Shown: positions 1-13,700 of the stretch, piece after piece
Position numbering within the stretch: the stretch's first letter is position 1
How the letters are laid out: every line of letters starts with the position of its first letter
DNA from: Lanius collurio
Taxonomy: Eukaryota > Chordata > Aves > Passeriformes > Laniidae
Assembly (NCBI GenBank): GCA_020086605.1
Contig: JACBWW010000008.1
Location: forward strand, 26,301,441-26,365,440
Reading direction: 5' to 3'
DNA: 64,000 nucleotides
Made by a program: the position numbers and the translations under genes
The notes under the pieces: generated by a model
What the model was told of the DNA's origin: nothing
Databases searched by the model: none
The model's input: only the letters and a program-made list of their open reading frames with translations

Positions 1-394
1 TTCTTTGGAGCACTTTCAAAGCTGTCTAACTACAAAATACTGTTTAAAATTAGATGGCATTAGTTAAACCATTTAAGAAAAGTAACACCAAGGTCTAACT
101 GATGCAAAGGTGTTTTTTTTTTCTTCTTGCTTTTAAAATCCATTTAGTTTTGCCAGAGTTAGGAATTATCTAAGTGCACTATGAGTCCAGTCAGCCTGAA
201 GCACTGCTGACTCTTGTCATATTATGACTCTATATAAACTTCATAGATTATATAGCTCTGACAGATTTCTCTATTAATAGAGACATATCCCCATAGAATA
301 AAAAGAACACAATACCATATTGAAGCTGCAAGCTTGTTAAAATGGTTGTACCCTCAAGTGCAGTGTGTGCTTAAAACATTTTTCCATAGTTCCA

Positions 395-1672
395 TTCTAT
401 CCCAAATCAGGCATTTTTATTTGACTTTAAATGTAGAAGTGCTGATAAAGGCTTTACTGATGCTCCTAGCCTCTAGAAACAACATACAGAACTTTTTGAC
501 ACCTCCTGCTGTTTTCCACCTATAATTTCTAAATTTGTTTTTCAAACAGCAGGCTGAATTTTACACTTCACTGCTCTGGACCACACTGACAGACAGGTCT
601 ATTATTCCATACAAATCTCTTACAAACTAAAAACACTTCACTATGCTTCACTATTACTGGATACTTGGGGGTATAAAAAGAAACTCTCTAAGACACAATT
701 ACCTAAAAATATTTGTTAATAAGCTTAATGCAAATATTATGTAGAAAAAATGGTTTCGTTACAAAAAAGTTCATTAGAGGGCCAGTAAAAATATACTGAA
801 GAGAAGATCTTTACAAAAGTGAGGTTAGGAAGTATGAGGCATTGACATTCACTGTAAACATCCTGTGTTCACTAGAATCCCTTGTCTAAAGTATATGTCC
901 TGGTTTTGTTCCTGAGCTTCATGGCCAATGCTTGCATAGACAGCTAAACCTATCATAAAGGGCTGTTTATGGAGACAGGTCTGTAACTTCAATAAACTAA
1001 TGTTTTTACCTTTTGAAATAGTTTCATTCCACTACCAGGTAGTTAAGGAAACTAGGAAGTATGGTATGTTTTTTGTGTACTCAGTGCATTGGGTGAATTG
1101 GGGCAGCTACGTTTTAGTGTATTAGCCTTAAATAATATTACACTAGGAAGTGTAGCTGTTTGATGTTCTGGCTTAGCATAAATATCTACTCCTGCTTGCT
1201 GCTGCAAGGCTCACTTCTGCTCTGCCAAAGACTGCATATGGCAAAATGTCAGCAATCTGAGTGCTACAGCATCAAACATTCTCAGTAACGAGATGTAGCT
1301 TATAATCAGTACAGAAGACCTCACAGAGAATTTCACCTTTACCCAGGCAACACCAGTGCTTTCCTCCAGGTTAACCTGCTGCTGTTGGAGGAAGCTGGAA
1401 AAGTACTCACAGGGTAAACATGACATGGAACAGCCTATGTAAAAAGTCTGAAGAACATACTTGCATTTTGGGTATGAAAAGCAGGCATGTGCTTAGATAC
1501 TGCACATGGAAGTGCACATGGAAGTTGTACAGACAGACAAATATATCCCCCTCACAAACAGCACAATAACACAAAAGCAGCAAATTGCCAATTTTAAATC
1601 TTATGTTAAGGCAAATCTAGATAAACAACCATAACAGGATTAATAAAAATAGGGAGTTTTCCTTGGCTTCGT
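395..1672 (-). other. RAI14: RAI14 3' UTR (end estimated)
   Basis: A/T-rich sequence immediately after the TAA stop, with no splice signals or further reading frame. The 3' end is estimated from the single AATAAA found on the minus strand between the stop and the window edge. Length of about 1.3 kb is reasonable for this gene. Transcription could continue past position 1 if that signal is not the main one. Confidence 0.5.
416..421 (-). promoter_or_regulatory. Candidate polyadenylation signal AATAAA
   Basis: The plus strand reads tttatt, so the minus strand carries canonical AATAAA about 1.25 kb after the RAI14 stop codon. It is the only canonical hexamer I find on that strand between 1 and 1672. 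No strong GU-rich downstream element is evident, so its use is uncertain. Confidence 0.4.
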
Positions 1673-1750
1673 TTACTTTTTTTGTGACTGGCTTTTACAC
1701 ATTGATAAAATTTGTTTAAGCACTTTCTGGACATCTTCATCCATTTGACC
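1673..1750 (-). CDS. RAI14: RAI14 in-window coding exon 16: last residues and stop
   Basis: 78 nt of coding sequence in the terminal exon, acceptor tgtctag. It encodes [20 protein letters not shown] followed by QSQKK and TAA (stop at 1673-1675). It matches the mammalian C-terminus ([25 protein letters not shown] in human) with two substitutions. The stop lies within a seven-A run context (CAA AAA AAG TAA), so sequencing slips there would matter; as given the frame is intact. Confidence 0.96.
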   Translation of the reverse strand, partial: GQMDEDVQKVLKQILSMCKSQSQKK

Positions 1751-4700
1751 CTAGACAAAGGGTGAGAGAAAAAAAGATGATTAAATTCATGCAGCTCTAG
1801 TCTTCAAGTATATTGACAAAATATTTTCCATGTACAGCAATTAGAACAATTTCCCAAGGGGAAGCAGTGTTAAATTTGTTCTTGAACTGTCATATCTTAC
1901 AGAAGGGATGTCTTAGTTAAAACATGCAAAATTCTTACTCAATCTGCAGAAGAAATATCTTCAGTTAAAATACCGAGTGACTGACAACGTGAAACCGTAC
2001 CTGCACAGCATAGAGAAGGTGCATCCTGTAAACTGAGACAATTTCCTGGTGCTGTTTCTTTGTTTCCTAGAAAACAGTTAAGTAGAAAGGCACAGAGCAT
2101 TCAGAACTATTGAACTGAGAGCTCCCCAACTAGAATCAGACTGGGGAAATTACAAACCATGGTCTTATGTAATGCATTGAAAACTAGCTCAGACACTGTT
2201 GTGACACCAGGCACGCTAAATCTGCTTGGAAGCACGTCCAGGAAAACGCTGTAGTTCTACCTACGCCAGTAAAAGAGCTGGCATGATCACCAGTTTTAAG
2301 AACTGCTGAGCTGCAAAGGTATGGAATGAGCATATTCTCTATTTCCAAGCTTATCAGCAGCCAGAACTGAGGAAAGCCAACAATACTCCAACAAATCAAC
2401 TCTCAACTGCAGCTCAGTTCTTCCCCGAGGGCAGTGACCCCTCTGCCAGAGCTGATGCCTTCCCAGGGCAGAGGAGGTGCTTACAAGGGTCTTATCCTGT
2501 AAGAACCTGACTTAATGAAAGCCAACCTCCTTTTCAATCATCACAGATTGCCACAACTCAGAAGCTATTTTTCCAAAGAAACAGGAAGCTGTCATGAAAG
2601 CTAACCTAGAAGAAGGAAGGAGTGTTTCTGTCCTGTTTTAAACTCTACCTGCTTTCCTAATGTGCTGCACAACCTTTGCACTTTACTTCACTGGTCCTTA
2701 ATCAGTGGGAGATGAAGGGTCCTTTCAGAGTTGAAGGACTGGAATAAGAAAGTCTGGGCATTCACACTGACAGGATGCTCTGCATGCTATTTCTCTCAGC
2801 TGCAAGGGGATTTTTCTGGCATACTGAGCCCTCTTTATCTCTGCTGGGAAAGGTAGGAAGCAGACACCACTTAGCAAGTCAGTGTGGGAATTCTCCTTTC
2901 AGAGGCACTCCAGAGCCCTCAACAAAGACCTCCAGTGGACAATACTTTCCTTTCATTCCCAACAGTGAATTAAAGTGCTCCTTTGGGTAGGCAAGCTCTA
3001 GGAAATATCAATTATAGCCCAACCCAGCTTAGAAGACTGGACCTTTCATGCACAAACAATATAATCAAAAAAAAAAATCTGTAAGGCATTCAGAATTTCA
3101 GAGAAGAAACTATGCTCCACATAAGCAGATGCATTTGCTTGACTTGAAACCTCATGCTTTCGTCCAAAAAGCTTAAAAACCCAAAACAGCTTCAGCTGAT
3201 CAATGTTCTTGAAAATCCCCTGCACACCAATCATACTTTTCCACAAACTAAGGCCTGGGCAGCAGCTTTGGCCACTCCATTTTACTGTAAGAAATCTGTT
3301 TATCTATTGGTCTGAGAAAAATATGTAGAAAATCAGCTTGCTTTATTTAGGCTCCTTCTAAAGTGCTATTCATGACTAGCTAATTCCTACATGTTTCAGA
3401 GAAACAGAAATTACAGATATTTTCAATGAAAACTCTTTTCATTGAACTCACTGACAGTACTCAGTTCTAAATAAGGCAGATTGAAGAATAGCACATGTTT
3501 CTTTGGAGAACTGGGACTAATGTTAGATTTACAAATTATCACACTTACAGTCAGTTGGTTTTGCAACTGCTTCACTTGTTGCTGTAACACCTCCAGCTGC
3601 TGGCTTTGTCTTTTGGGGGCACTGGTTGAGTAGGAGAGCTGAGAAAGGCTGTTCAATGCTTCTTTTAATTTGCTAATTTCCTTGGACATTTCACTGATCT
3701 AGGGAGGCAAAAACCCCAGATTTTCATTAAAACATGGAATACTGTATTCCCACGTGTCTTATCTTTGAGTTATTCGTGACTTAAATTTAAGAAGTGGGGA
3801 AAACCAAATAGTAAATAAACTCTACGGACAAGCACAGATGTCATGTAAGCAAGGAGTTACAGTGCTTCTCTCTTCCCCATCCTAGTCCAGTCTATTCAAA
3901 CTGCACTCCCTGTTCTGAGCATCAGAAATATTTAACAAGAAGGACTGCATCTACCAACTTCACAAATTTTGTTGCTGAACTAAACACAGGCCACTATTCC
4001 CAGCTTCCAAAATGCATAGCTCTCTAAAAAGAAATTTGTAGTGACAGATATGGTAGCTGCAGGGGAAAATTAGTCAAATCATGCTGTGGTTAAGATAATG
4101 TAGTAATATCACAGCTGTGAATTTTTGCTCCTCCATGATATTTAATTTTCTTGTCCCCTCTGCAATCTCTTCTTGCTGTAAATCTCACTTCCTTGACTTC
4201 AGCTGCCTGAAGGGTGTGAACTCAACCTAAACAGAATTTAAAAGAGGTAAATTGAAAGATCAAGTATACCTCCACAGGGAGGGAAACCAACTGCAAAGCC
4301 AAACATACTGAAAACTTATTTGACTTCAATACTTAGATTTTCAGAGGGGCAAATGCACTCAGAAGTTACTTGAATCAACAGTGTCGATTAGGCCCCTTGT
4401 GCACCAGCCAACTCACGTTGCACTCTGAACTCACACTACCCCTCCACTGTAGTGAGTCACAGTCACTGACCTTTTTGTCTTTATCTTCTTCTAGTTTTGA
4501 TGAATTTTTCATTTCAGTAAGAGCTTCTTGAACTTGGTGGTACTTGTGCTGAAGATCAGCCACCTCCCGTTCCTTCGCTTCAAGCAGACTATGCATACCT
4601 TCCTTTGCTTCTTTCAAGTGCAAAATTTCATTTCTCAGTTTCATGGCATCTAAAGATATATTTTCCTTCTCTCGGATTACATCCTTCAGTTTGGATGACA

Positions 4701-7700
4701 AAGCATTAACTTCGCTCTCTAGGGTGGACTGGAGCTTTTCATACGTGGCCTTGGGTACCATTGCTTCATTAATTGCAGCTTTTTCTTCCAGTAACGCCTT
4801 TTCCAAGTTTCTTAATTCACTTTCCTTGTTGCTAAGCAGTTGTTTCAGCTCATTTATTTCTTCTTCCATCTCCTTTATGGTATTTCTGAGTGCATTGATT
4901 ACCTGACGGTGTTCAGTAATTGGCAAAGAGTTTTGTTTCTGAGTGTCTAGCAGTTGCTTGAGTTCTTCTGCTTCATCTAATACTTTTGTGTACTGGGATT
5001 TCATTTCTGATAACTCATTTTCTGCTTTGTATTTCAAAGAATTTGTTACCTCCATCAGTTTCTCATGTTCTTCTCTAGGAATGTAGTCCAAAGCTATATC
5101 ATCTAGAGTTTTTTTCTTCCTGTAGTCTTCAAGCTCTGCCTGTGCTTCTTTGTACAACTGAGATAATTCACTAAGTTGCTTATTGAGCTCATCTATCGTT
5201 CTGTGCATCACATCTTTCCTTTCTCCAGCTTCAGCACTAGATTCCAAATGCATCTGATTTGTCAGCTTGTCCTGTAGCCTTTTAATTTCCTCTTGCCCTT
5301 CCTTGTACCTCTCAATTAGCAATGCTTTTTCTTGATTAATGTTTTCAATAACTGAACAATATGTATTCTTCATTTCCTCACACTCTTCCACAGACAATTT
5401 GCTTGCCACATTCTGCTCTCTGTCTTCAAACTTTTTCTGTAGCTCTCTCACTTTTTCTTTTTGCCTTTCACTTTCCTCCAACGCTTTCTTCAATTCTTCC
5501 TTAAGTGCTTCAACTTCCCCATATGTCACCTTCAACATACTCAGATCAGAACTGGTTTCTTCACTTTCAGAGGAAACAAGACCTGGCTTCTTTTGCCTTT
5601 GTACATTTAAAACCTCTTTCACAGCTTCCTCATACCTGTTTTGAGTTTCTTGGAACTTCAGATTAAGATCAGAACCATTTTCTGAAATGTCTGGGCTATT
5701 TAAATGATCTGTTTCTGGGACTCTGGACTGAACCTGAGTTTCCACATGCTTTCTTTTGGCTTCAGAATTGTCTAATTTTCTCTGCACATCCTTGAAGTCT
5801 TCCTGGAGGTACTTCATTTTTATTTCTCTGGGGCTTGTCAACTTTTCTTGTATTTGAGTGGCATTAAATGTAGGCTTCAGCTCCTGCACTAAGAACTCAT
5901 TTTGTCTCTCTGCTGTTTGCTCAAACTGTGTTTGGGTTGAATAAGATTCTACAGTTGAATCCCCTTCTTTAGGTGTTCTTTCCTGTCCAAAAAGAACCAA
6001 CAATTGCATAATTAAAAAAAGTACATAAGTCTACTTTTTTTTAGAATAGAGTAAGCAAAGAAGTATTGCCACATCCTACAAAGAGAGATGATTAAAGAAC
6101 CACGGAAGAAAGTTTTAGAAAAATTCAAAACTCAGCTGCTCCCATTTAGCCATCTACAGTGAGAGAAGGCAGTAAGTGCCAAGCTCCTCTGAAAGTCTGG
6201 GCTGAGCTCCATAAGCTAATAATCAAAGCTATGCAAATCACAGTTCTGCTAGCACAACTGTTAACAACATCTTTTAGAATGTGGTTATCATAATAAACAA
6301 AGTTATTCAGTAATTTATGGGAAAAGAGAGAAGATCAAAACACTGATTTAATCCTCTGGGGCAGAGTGTTTCCATAATCTTACCAACAAGCTTGTTAAAA
6401 GATCTTCACAGCACAACTCTTTTAAAGAGTAAGCAGCCCTTTGTTCTGCCTAGCAGATTAAGAGAGCACCAGAACAGCACAAAAATATGCCACCTGTAAT
6501 TTGTCCTGCAGCTCCTTATTGTGCAATGTCAGAGAGGCAATTTTTGCTTGCATCAACAGAAGTAGATCTTGTTGGTCAGCTTCAGAACTCACATCCAATA
6601 AACTATCAGCACCTTGGGAGAAAAAAATAGATTCAAGAGCTTTCAGAAAGCTGAAATGCTAGCTAGTTAGTCATTCTAACATTTCAAATTAAACTGTTCC
6701 CATTACCATTAAATGCAGTGAGCAAGCAAACTGTTCTTATAAATTCCCCAAGAATGTGTTAAGTTTACACAATAGAAGTGGGACGTTTTGGTGGGGAACT
6801 GCCTGTGGAACTACAAAATATCACCCTCAATGATTAGTGTGTCTCATGTTCTAAGTGGAAAGGGACAGAGGTTTTCAGCATTTATGTCACCAAAAACACC
6901 TAATGAAATATGGATTAATTACATACCTGCTGTCCTGTCACTCAGTCTGTCTTTACTGTCCCTGTACAAGGAGCTGAATTCTTCCTGCTAAGACATCAAA
7001 AGAAAACATTTTCACAGAAAACAGATGTAAAGCTGGACAGTTCACCAAAAATAGCTATAGACAGTATAGATTTTGCTGGAAAAAGGCTGTACAAGTCAAT
7101 GTCTTTTATTTCTGAGATCTTGTTTAATTGTAGTATGTGTTCAGTATTTCAAAGTCTGCTACAGCCATTCAAGTTCCATTGCCCAATTCCCACTAAATAC
7201 TAATGAAATATAGACAATTATCTCATAAGTAGTTTGGAAGACAGCAGACCCTGTGATAATTATTAGCAATATACTGACATGTATTTAAAAAATCCTCAGC
7301 AACATAAGGTAAAGATCAGACAGGATACACTCACCCCTTTCACTGATGATTTTGCCCAATTCCATGCACTTTGCTGGTATTAGTAATTGAACTCTTGAAA
7401 CGTTAATACTTTCATAACCACACTCCTAAACACTGACTTATCTATGACTATTTATTTGCACGTTTGTTACACATTGAAGCAATCTTTACACTTTTTATTT
7501 ATGAATTGCACTGAAAAAGATTTGGATTCATTTTTCTTCCTAAAATTCAGCTAATTAAGTCACAGGAGACTCTGCAGCCATCAAAACAGAATATTAAGCA
7601 AAACAGATCCTGTACTTTCCTTCCCTAAGCACAGGAGAACAGAACACTGATACCTTGCACACTTGATCAGCAAAGAAAGTCTGCCCTTTTCCAGTCAAGG

Positions 7701-10700
7701 GAGTTGAAGTTGATGAGTGTGGAGAGGACAAATCATTAACCTGTAAAATATTTTATATAAATAGGTATGTATACCTACATGCACACACAGCTACCTCTCT
7801 AATATATACCCATATATATATAGATATACACACACTTATACATATATATATATGGACACACATGCTATAAACAGTACTTTCACCTGCACTGACATAAGTC
7901 ACAATTCTAGATTATTTTCAGAGAACAGGCCTAATTATTTAGTGCCCTTCTGAATCAGTATTACATAAGGAGCTTACCTGTTAAACAGGTAACATTCTGG
8001 TTAAGATTAAACACAACTATTAAATAGAAATTTATAATATCAAAACGCAGTTTAAGTATTTTATTTTGATATGCATATAGGCTCACAAAAATATGTATTC
8101 ATATATATATGTAAAACAAAGTACACAGAACTATTTTCTTATTGAAATCAGCAAAAAGGGTTCAACTTTAGTTGGAAGAAGAAATTGTACAGTAAAATTT
8201 GTACAGTTGTATCTTAGGCCATGCTGTATTTTAAACAATTTTGCTTATTTAACCTAACCAACATGTGCTTTCATTGTGTCATCCTAATGTCAGGAAAACC
8301 ACTCATGGTGAGACAGGTATATAAAATAACAGTGACAGAGAAAATCCTGACCACATAATTCTAATACTGTCCAAAATGCTTTACATCCCCTAAAAGCATC
8401 TCAAAATTGGTCTTTTTTTTTACCTGAATAGGACTGATAGGAGGAGGTGGGGCTTTGCGTTTTTTTGGAGTTCCACTTCTTTCTGAACTTAATTTAGAGC
8501 CTTGATCATGCTGAAAGTTTCACCAGCCAGAAAAGGTAGGTTTGTTAGTTTGGTTAGTAAAGTCCGAGCAAGTTGTTTTATTTAAAAAAAAAAAAACAAA
8601 AAAAAAAGAAAAAAAAAAATCCCACATTAATATCAACTTTAGCAGCTCATGCAGTGCCTTTTTTCCCCTACGTAAAGACCATGTCTCTACTAACACAAAG
8701 ATATTAAACGTGCCTGACAATAAGAGTCTGCTCCCTTGTAATCCATGCTCCAGTGAAAACAAACAAGATTTAGTGAAAAAGCAGAAGCCGACAATAGGTT
8801 TAGCACCAGTGACCTTAAAACACTTCCATTCACAGACATCCCAGTCATGCCATTCTTCACAGTTACCACCTTTCTTCTCCACCAGCTTTTGCCTGAGCCC
8901 CCTGAAAAACCTCCCTCTGCACTCAGAGAAGGAATAATCCAATGATTTGCACCCTTGTCTACCTCCCAGCCACCAGCAGGTCTACAAAGTCTACTCGCAC
9001 TCCAAGATACGACACTAAATAAAAACCGTAAGAATTTAATTGCCTAATTCTGCTGGGATTCTCAGAGGAAGGGGTCTCCAGCAACCCGGGATAACCTTTA
9101 ATTTTGTATCTTAAAAAGAGAGAATTTGTCTAGATCCTCTTTTCTGCAGTTTAAAGAGATGGGGTGTCCAACAGCCAAGCTCCTGCACTACACACGAGGA
9201 AAGCAGGAACCATCCCAGCACACATGCACATACACACCCACCCTCCCTTCCTTCCCTCACCAAGGGTGTTGGCTGCTGTTACACAGAGAAACCAAGTATA
9301 AAAGTAATTTTCCTGAAACACATTTCTTAGCTAAGCAACAAAAACCCTTTACACTACATAGTAGTTGCGACAACCCATCTCACAGTGGCATTTACTAGTG
9401 CTTCCAGTTACTGTTTTTTATGTTGCAAGTCTAGAGAGGCACAGTACTTTCAAAATCAAAAGGACAAATACCTGCTTTGCTTTTGTTGGAGACTTTGCAT
9501 CTGTGGAGCAGAAGAGAGTAGAAAAGAAATAAAGAAAAGTTATTAAAGGAAAAGCTATTTGCCATTCTCAACCCCCCTCTCCACTCTACTTTCCATACCA
9601 TAGATAAAGGGTTTGGTTTTTGAATTCCTGTCAAACTTGATAAAATAATTTGCAAATTCTATTTCAATCACATCTTTTCTCTGCTACTGTCTGGTTTCAT
9701 TTTCAGAAAAAAATCTGAAGAATCATGACAATTCTTATTCTATTATAGTCTTGCATCATTCTTACACATTAAGCTTTAGAAATCCATTGTAGTTTGACCA
9801 TAAAACCCTCTGCCTGCTTTAGTTCCTTCTCCAACCCCTCTACTAAGGAGTTCTATGTATAAAAGAGAATCCATTCCAAATTGTATGCAAAACTTCACAA
9901 TGCTGATACATCAACTTATTTTTTCTTTCTCCAAAACATCTCTTTTTGGCCTGTTCAGGGCTTTATCTCATGCTAAATATTACCATCTATGGCAAAGAGT
10001 TTTTGGGAAGTCTCAGCCAGATGAAAATGGCTTTTGCAACATTTCATGCTACACTTTGAAGAAAATTTGTTCAATGCTAAACATACACATAGCCTGTTCA
10101 AGAAATGACAAACTGCAGGTCAGCCTCTCTCACATACCCACATCCTGCGATATCTTTGACGACAGGAGATTCTGGATCCCTGTACTCTCGGAGAGCTTGG
10201 CATAATGCAGGGCATTCTGTCCAAAGACATCTACTAAACTGACATCTGCACCTCTCCTAAGGAAAGCTTCCACCATGTTAAGGTTACTAGCTTCACAAGC
10301 CATCATCAAAGCAGTTCTGAACAAGAGAAAAAAAAAAACCCAAAACACAAATAGTAAGTGTCAAGGGCATCCTTCTTAAGCACCTCATTTTTCAGGAAAT
10401 AAAGTGTGACTGTTATCATGTAATGAAGCCCAAGATTCCACCAACATGTGTATAGGTACATAAATGTAACTGCTGCTTTGCCTTACAAACACCTGCCAGC
10501 CCCTCCTCCTCTTCCTCATACACTGCAGCTGCAAACACAGGTCTGCAAACATTTCTAAAAATTACTTCCTGAGGCTGACAGGAGAGCCATAGATTGAAAT
10601 GGCTGCAGAATAGAGTCAGACTAACAAACCTCACTGCTACACTCCAATTGCAGTGGTGGTACAACATGAAAGCCTTTATTTCATTGCTGCTCTCCTTCAC

Positions 10701-13700
10701 TGGTTGTGTTTGAAACAAAACAGACAAACAGATTTCAATCAAAAAGACAAACAAATCTAAAAGATCTTCAGTGAGTCCAAGAGATGAGTTTGACCTCAAA
10801 TCTTGTGCTACTGTCAGCTTAAGAAAAAGAAAGAAAGAAGTTTGTGAGAGCACAAACAATTCCCTTTTGAACATAGGGCAGATGCAGCTCCTAGGGTAAG
10901 GATAGCACACAGAAGGAGTGTTTTCCTAACAGGTTGTATCTGTCTCAATTATTTGAAGGGGTTGTAAGAGACATACAGAATAACTACAAACACATAGAAA
11001 ACCTCATCTTTCAAGCATGCTCTAATACTGCCTTCTTTCTTGGGCATAGTTCTCCTTTCTCAGCATGAAAACATGTCTAATAGGTTGACCAAGTTTACTG
11101 CCAAACACATTCCTCAGTGCAGATACGAATCAGAAAAAGTTACTACAGTGATAACATTTGCTAAATATTAAGACAATAGTTTCACTAATGAATAAAACAT
11201 ACTCCCTGTAATGGGTGAGTCACTTGGAAAAGTGAGGCTGTTGCAGTGCCGCAGTAAAAGCAGTGGTGATAACTCAGATAATACTTCCAGAGTCACAGGG
11301 ATAGTTTTAGATTACCAAAATAATTCACTGATCTGGAGATGCCATTTTCAAAGGTTATCCCTCTCTTCTCCCAACAAGGTTTCTCCTGTTTCAGTAAAAT
11401 CTTAACTTCTTCTGTCAACTCGAGAAGTAGTCACCCCCCTCACCACAATGAAAGCAAGAAGTAAACCAGCATATTCCATGTTATAATGTTTTGTTACTTC
11501 TACACACAGTACTACCTTAAAAAAAATACTGAAATGGGAGTTGTATCTATGACAGAAACTTATTTATCCAATTAAAGCAGAGAGTCTTAACACTGTCTGG
11601 TGATTAAAGACTGGGAAAGTGAGGGGAAGGCAGATGTCCCAGAGTGTGCAGCACCTCAAGTTCAAAGCACCAACGAGGCCATGAAAACTGACAGACAACA
11701 AAGTGGTTTTCTTCAGACAGCTGGAAACAAAGAGCACACTAATGAAATTTGGACTGATGAAAAAAAACAAGTTAGGACCCAGTCTTATATTCACAGGTGC
11801 TGCCAGAGAACAGAATCAGTATTGTGACACACAGAATAATCAAAATTACTATGAAGTGTAAGTGCCAAATCTTCTCAGTATCCTACTCTACCTTCACAGT
11901 TTAACCAACTGCTTTATAAAACAGTCTATAATTTTGTAAGACTTTTGATCTTTGTCAGTAGCATCAAAACAAGTGCATTTTTCACTATAAGGATGTTGCT
12001 TTTTAATAAGTTTTCTGACACATGCATATCTATTAATGCAAAAAAACTCCAACTGACACCTTCTAAAACAACAGCATCTCCACTATTGAGCTTTACCATA
12101 TCTTTTTTCTTGTTGCCGTGGCTGCATTATGGCAGAAAAAACAACCCTCCACAGATTTTGCTCACAAGTAGCAGTTTTAAGGATTTAAGTTGGACCTACT
12201 AGCTCATCCCAAGAAGAGAGCAGCATTCAAACTGGGATACTTAGAAAGCAATATGTGGGTAACTGCTATTAATCAGATGTGTATAGGAATAATTTAAAAA
12301 TTGGACATACTGCTCTGCCCAAGGGAAATCTTGCAGGCACATTAGTTTTATAGTCACACAGTTTCATCTTCTGCTTTAGTCAGAATTCTGTACGCCTTCT
12401 CAGCCATCAGGATATGCTGTCTACTACAGAAAGCATTATTTCACCTAACATCAACTATTTTGGTAAGGATTTAGGAAGAAATCTTCATTTGACAGTCAGC
12501 TTTAGTGAAGGATCAACATGTTAACCTGTGTACCTTCCATTTTTATCCCTGGTGTTGATGTCTGCTCCATGATCCAGAAGGTATTTGCAGACTTCTACAT
12601 GACCATTTTGTACTGCAAGCAGCAGGGGTATGTTGCCATCCTAGAAATGCACATAAAGAGACTATAAACAGTATTCCATTCACTTACAAAAACACACTGA
12701 AATTAAAAGTCAGCTATAAATTTTACCTTTACATAGCAAAAGTGAGGTGCTATCAGTACATTTTTCTTGTGCACCATAAATATAGCTGAGTGTGCTACAA
12801 TTCCTTTCTTGTCTGCTGGAGATGATGCAAAACATAGGAAAAAGGAATGCTTTTTGCTTCTGTACTCCCTTTGTTGTTTGCTCAATGCTAAAACACAATT
12901 ATTTTGAAACTACAAAGTAAATCTGCAACAAAAATTACAATTTTAACTAAATACTAGGCAAAAATACAAAATTTCATAAAGTCAGAGAATGACACAGTTG
13001 GAAGACACCTTTAGAGGTATCTGAGGTTTCTCCACTTTTTTCTCAATCCAGAGCTAGGCAAACTTCAAACTGCAGTACGTTGCTCAGAGACTTGTCCAGT
13101 CATGTTTTAAGCATCTCCAAAGGTAAAGACACAGCTCTGGGTACCAGTTCCAGTGTTTGATGACCTTCAATGGGAGGTTATTTTTTACTAGTAGCTAACT
13201 GGAATTTCCCATTTAGGTTCACTACCTAAATTCTGACCATTGCTTATCATTTTGTCATGTACCTCTGAGGCTGGTCTCTCTTTCCTATAACCAGGTATTA
13301 TGTAGCTCAGGACATTTTTAAGATACTCCTATAGCCTTTCCTTAAGACTGAACAAACCTTTTAAGCCTTTAAAATGCATCTGCTGAAATCTTAAATGGGA
13401 TGTCTGTGACATATTTGTTTTTTGTTAGAAAGACCAGACAAGAAGGAGATAAACCACAACCAAATACAAACAAGTTCAAATATCTTTATCACTTCCTGCC
13501 TGGCCTGTGCTTTACAGATCCCCTCTCTTCATCACTGCATTTTCTATAAGGCATTTGCATCATTCCCAAAACCAGACTTGGTTGGTTGTAGACATTTCAC
13601 AGCAGTGAATGTAGTGTCTCTGAGCCTTTGGAATATATCAGGTGTATTTTTCCCCCCTCAGGCTTATCATAGTCTGGTTGGGCTTCATGAGCCTTTTGCA

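Noticed and set aside
4375..6009. Open frame as a complete 544-residue gene starting with Met at 6009
   Set aside because: The first residues lie upstream of a good acceptor at 5983-5984 and the last 32 lie beyond a donor at 4470. The conserved protein continues in flanking exons, so this is an internal exon.
8520..8942. 140- and 131-residue open frames on opposite strands
   Set aside because: They overlap each other in an intron, include translated poly-A or poly-T (runs of Lys or Phe), and show no domain.
10416..10910. 164-residue minus-strand open frame near exon 7
   Set aside because: It is in an intron with low-complexity Glu and Phe runs and no relation to ankycorbin.
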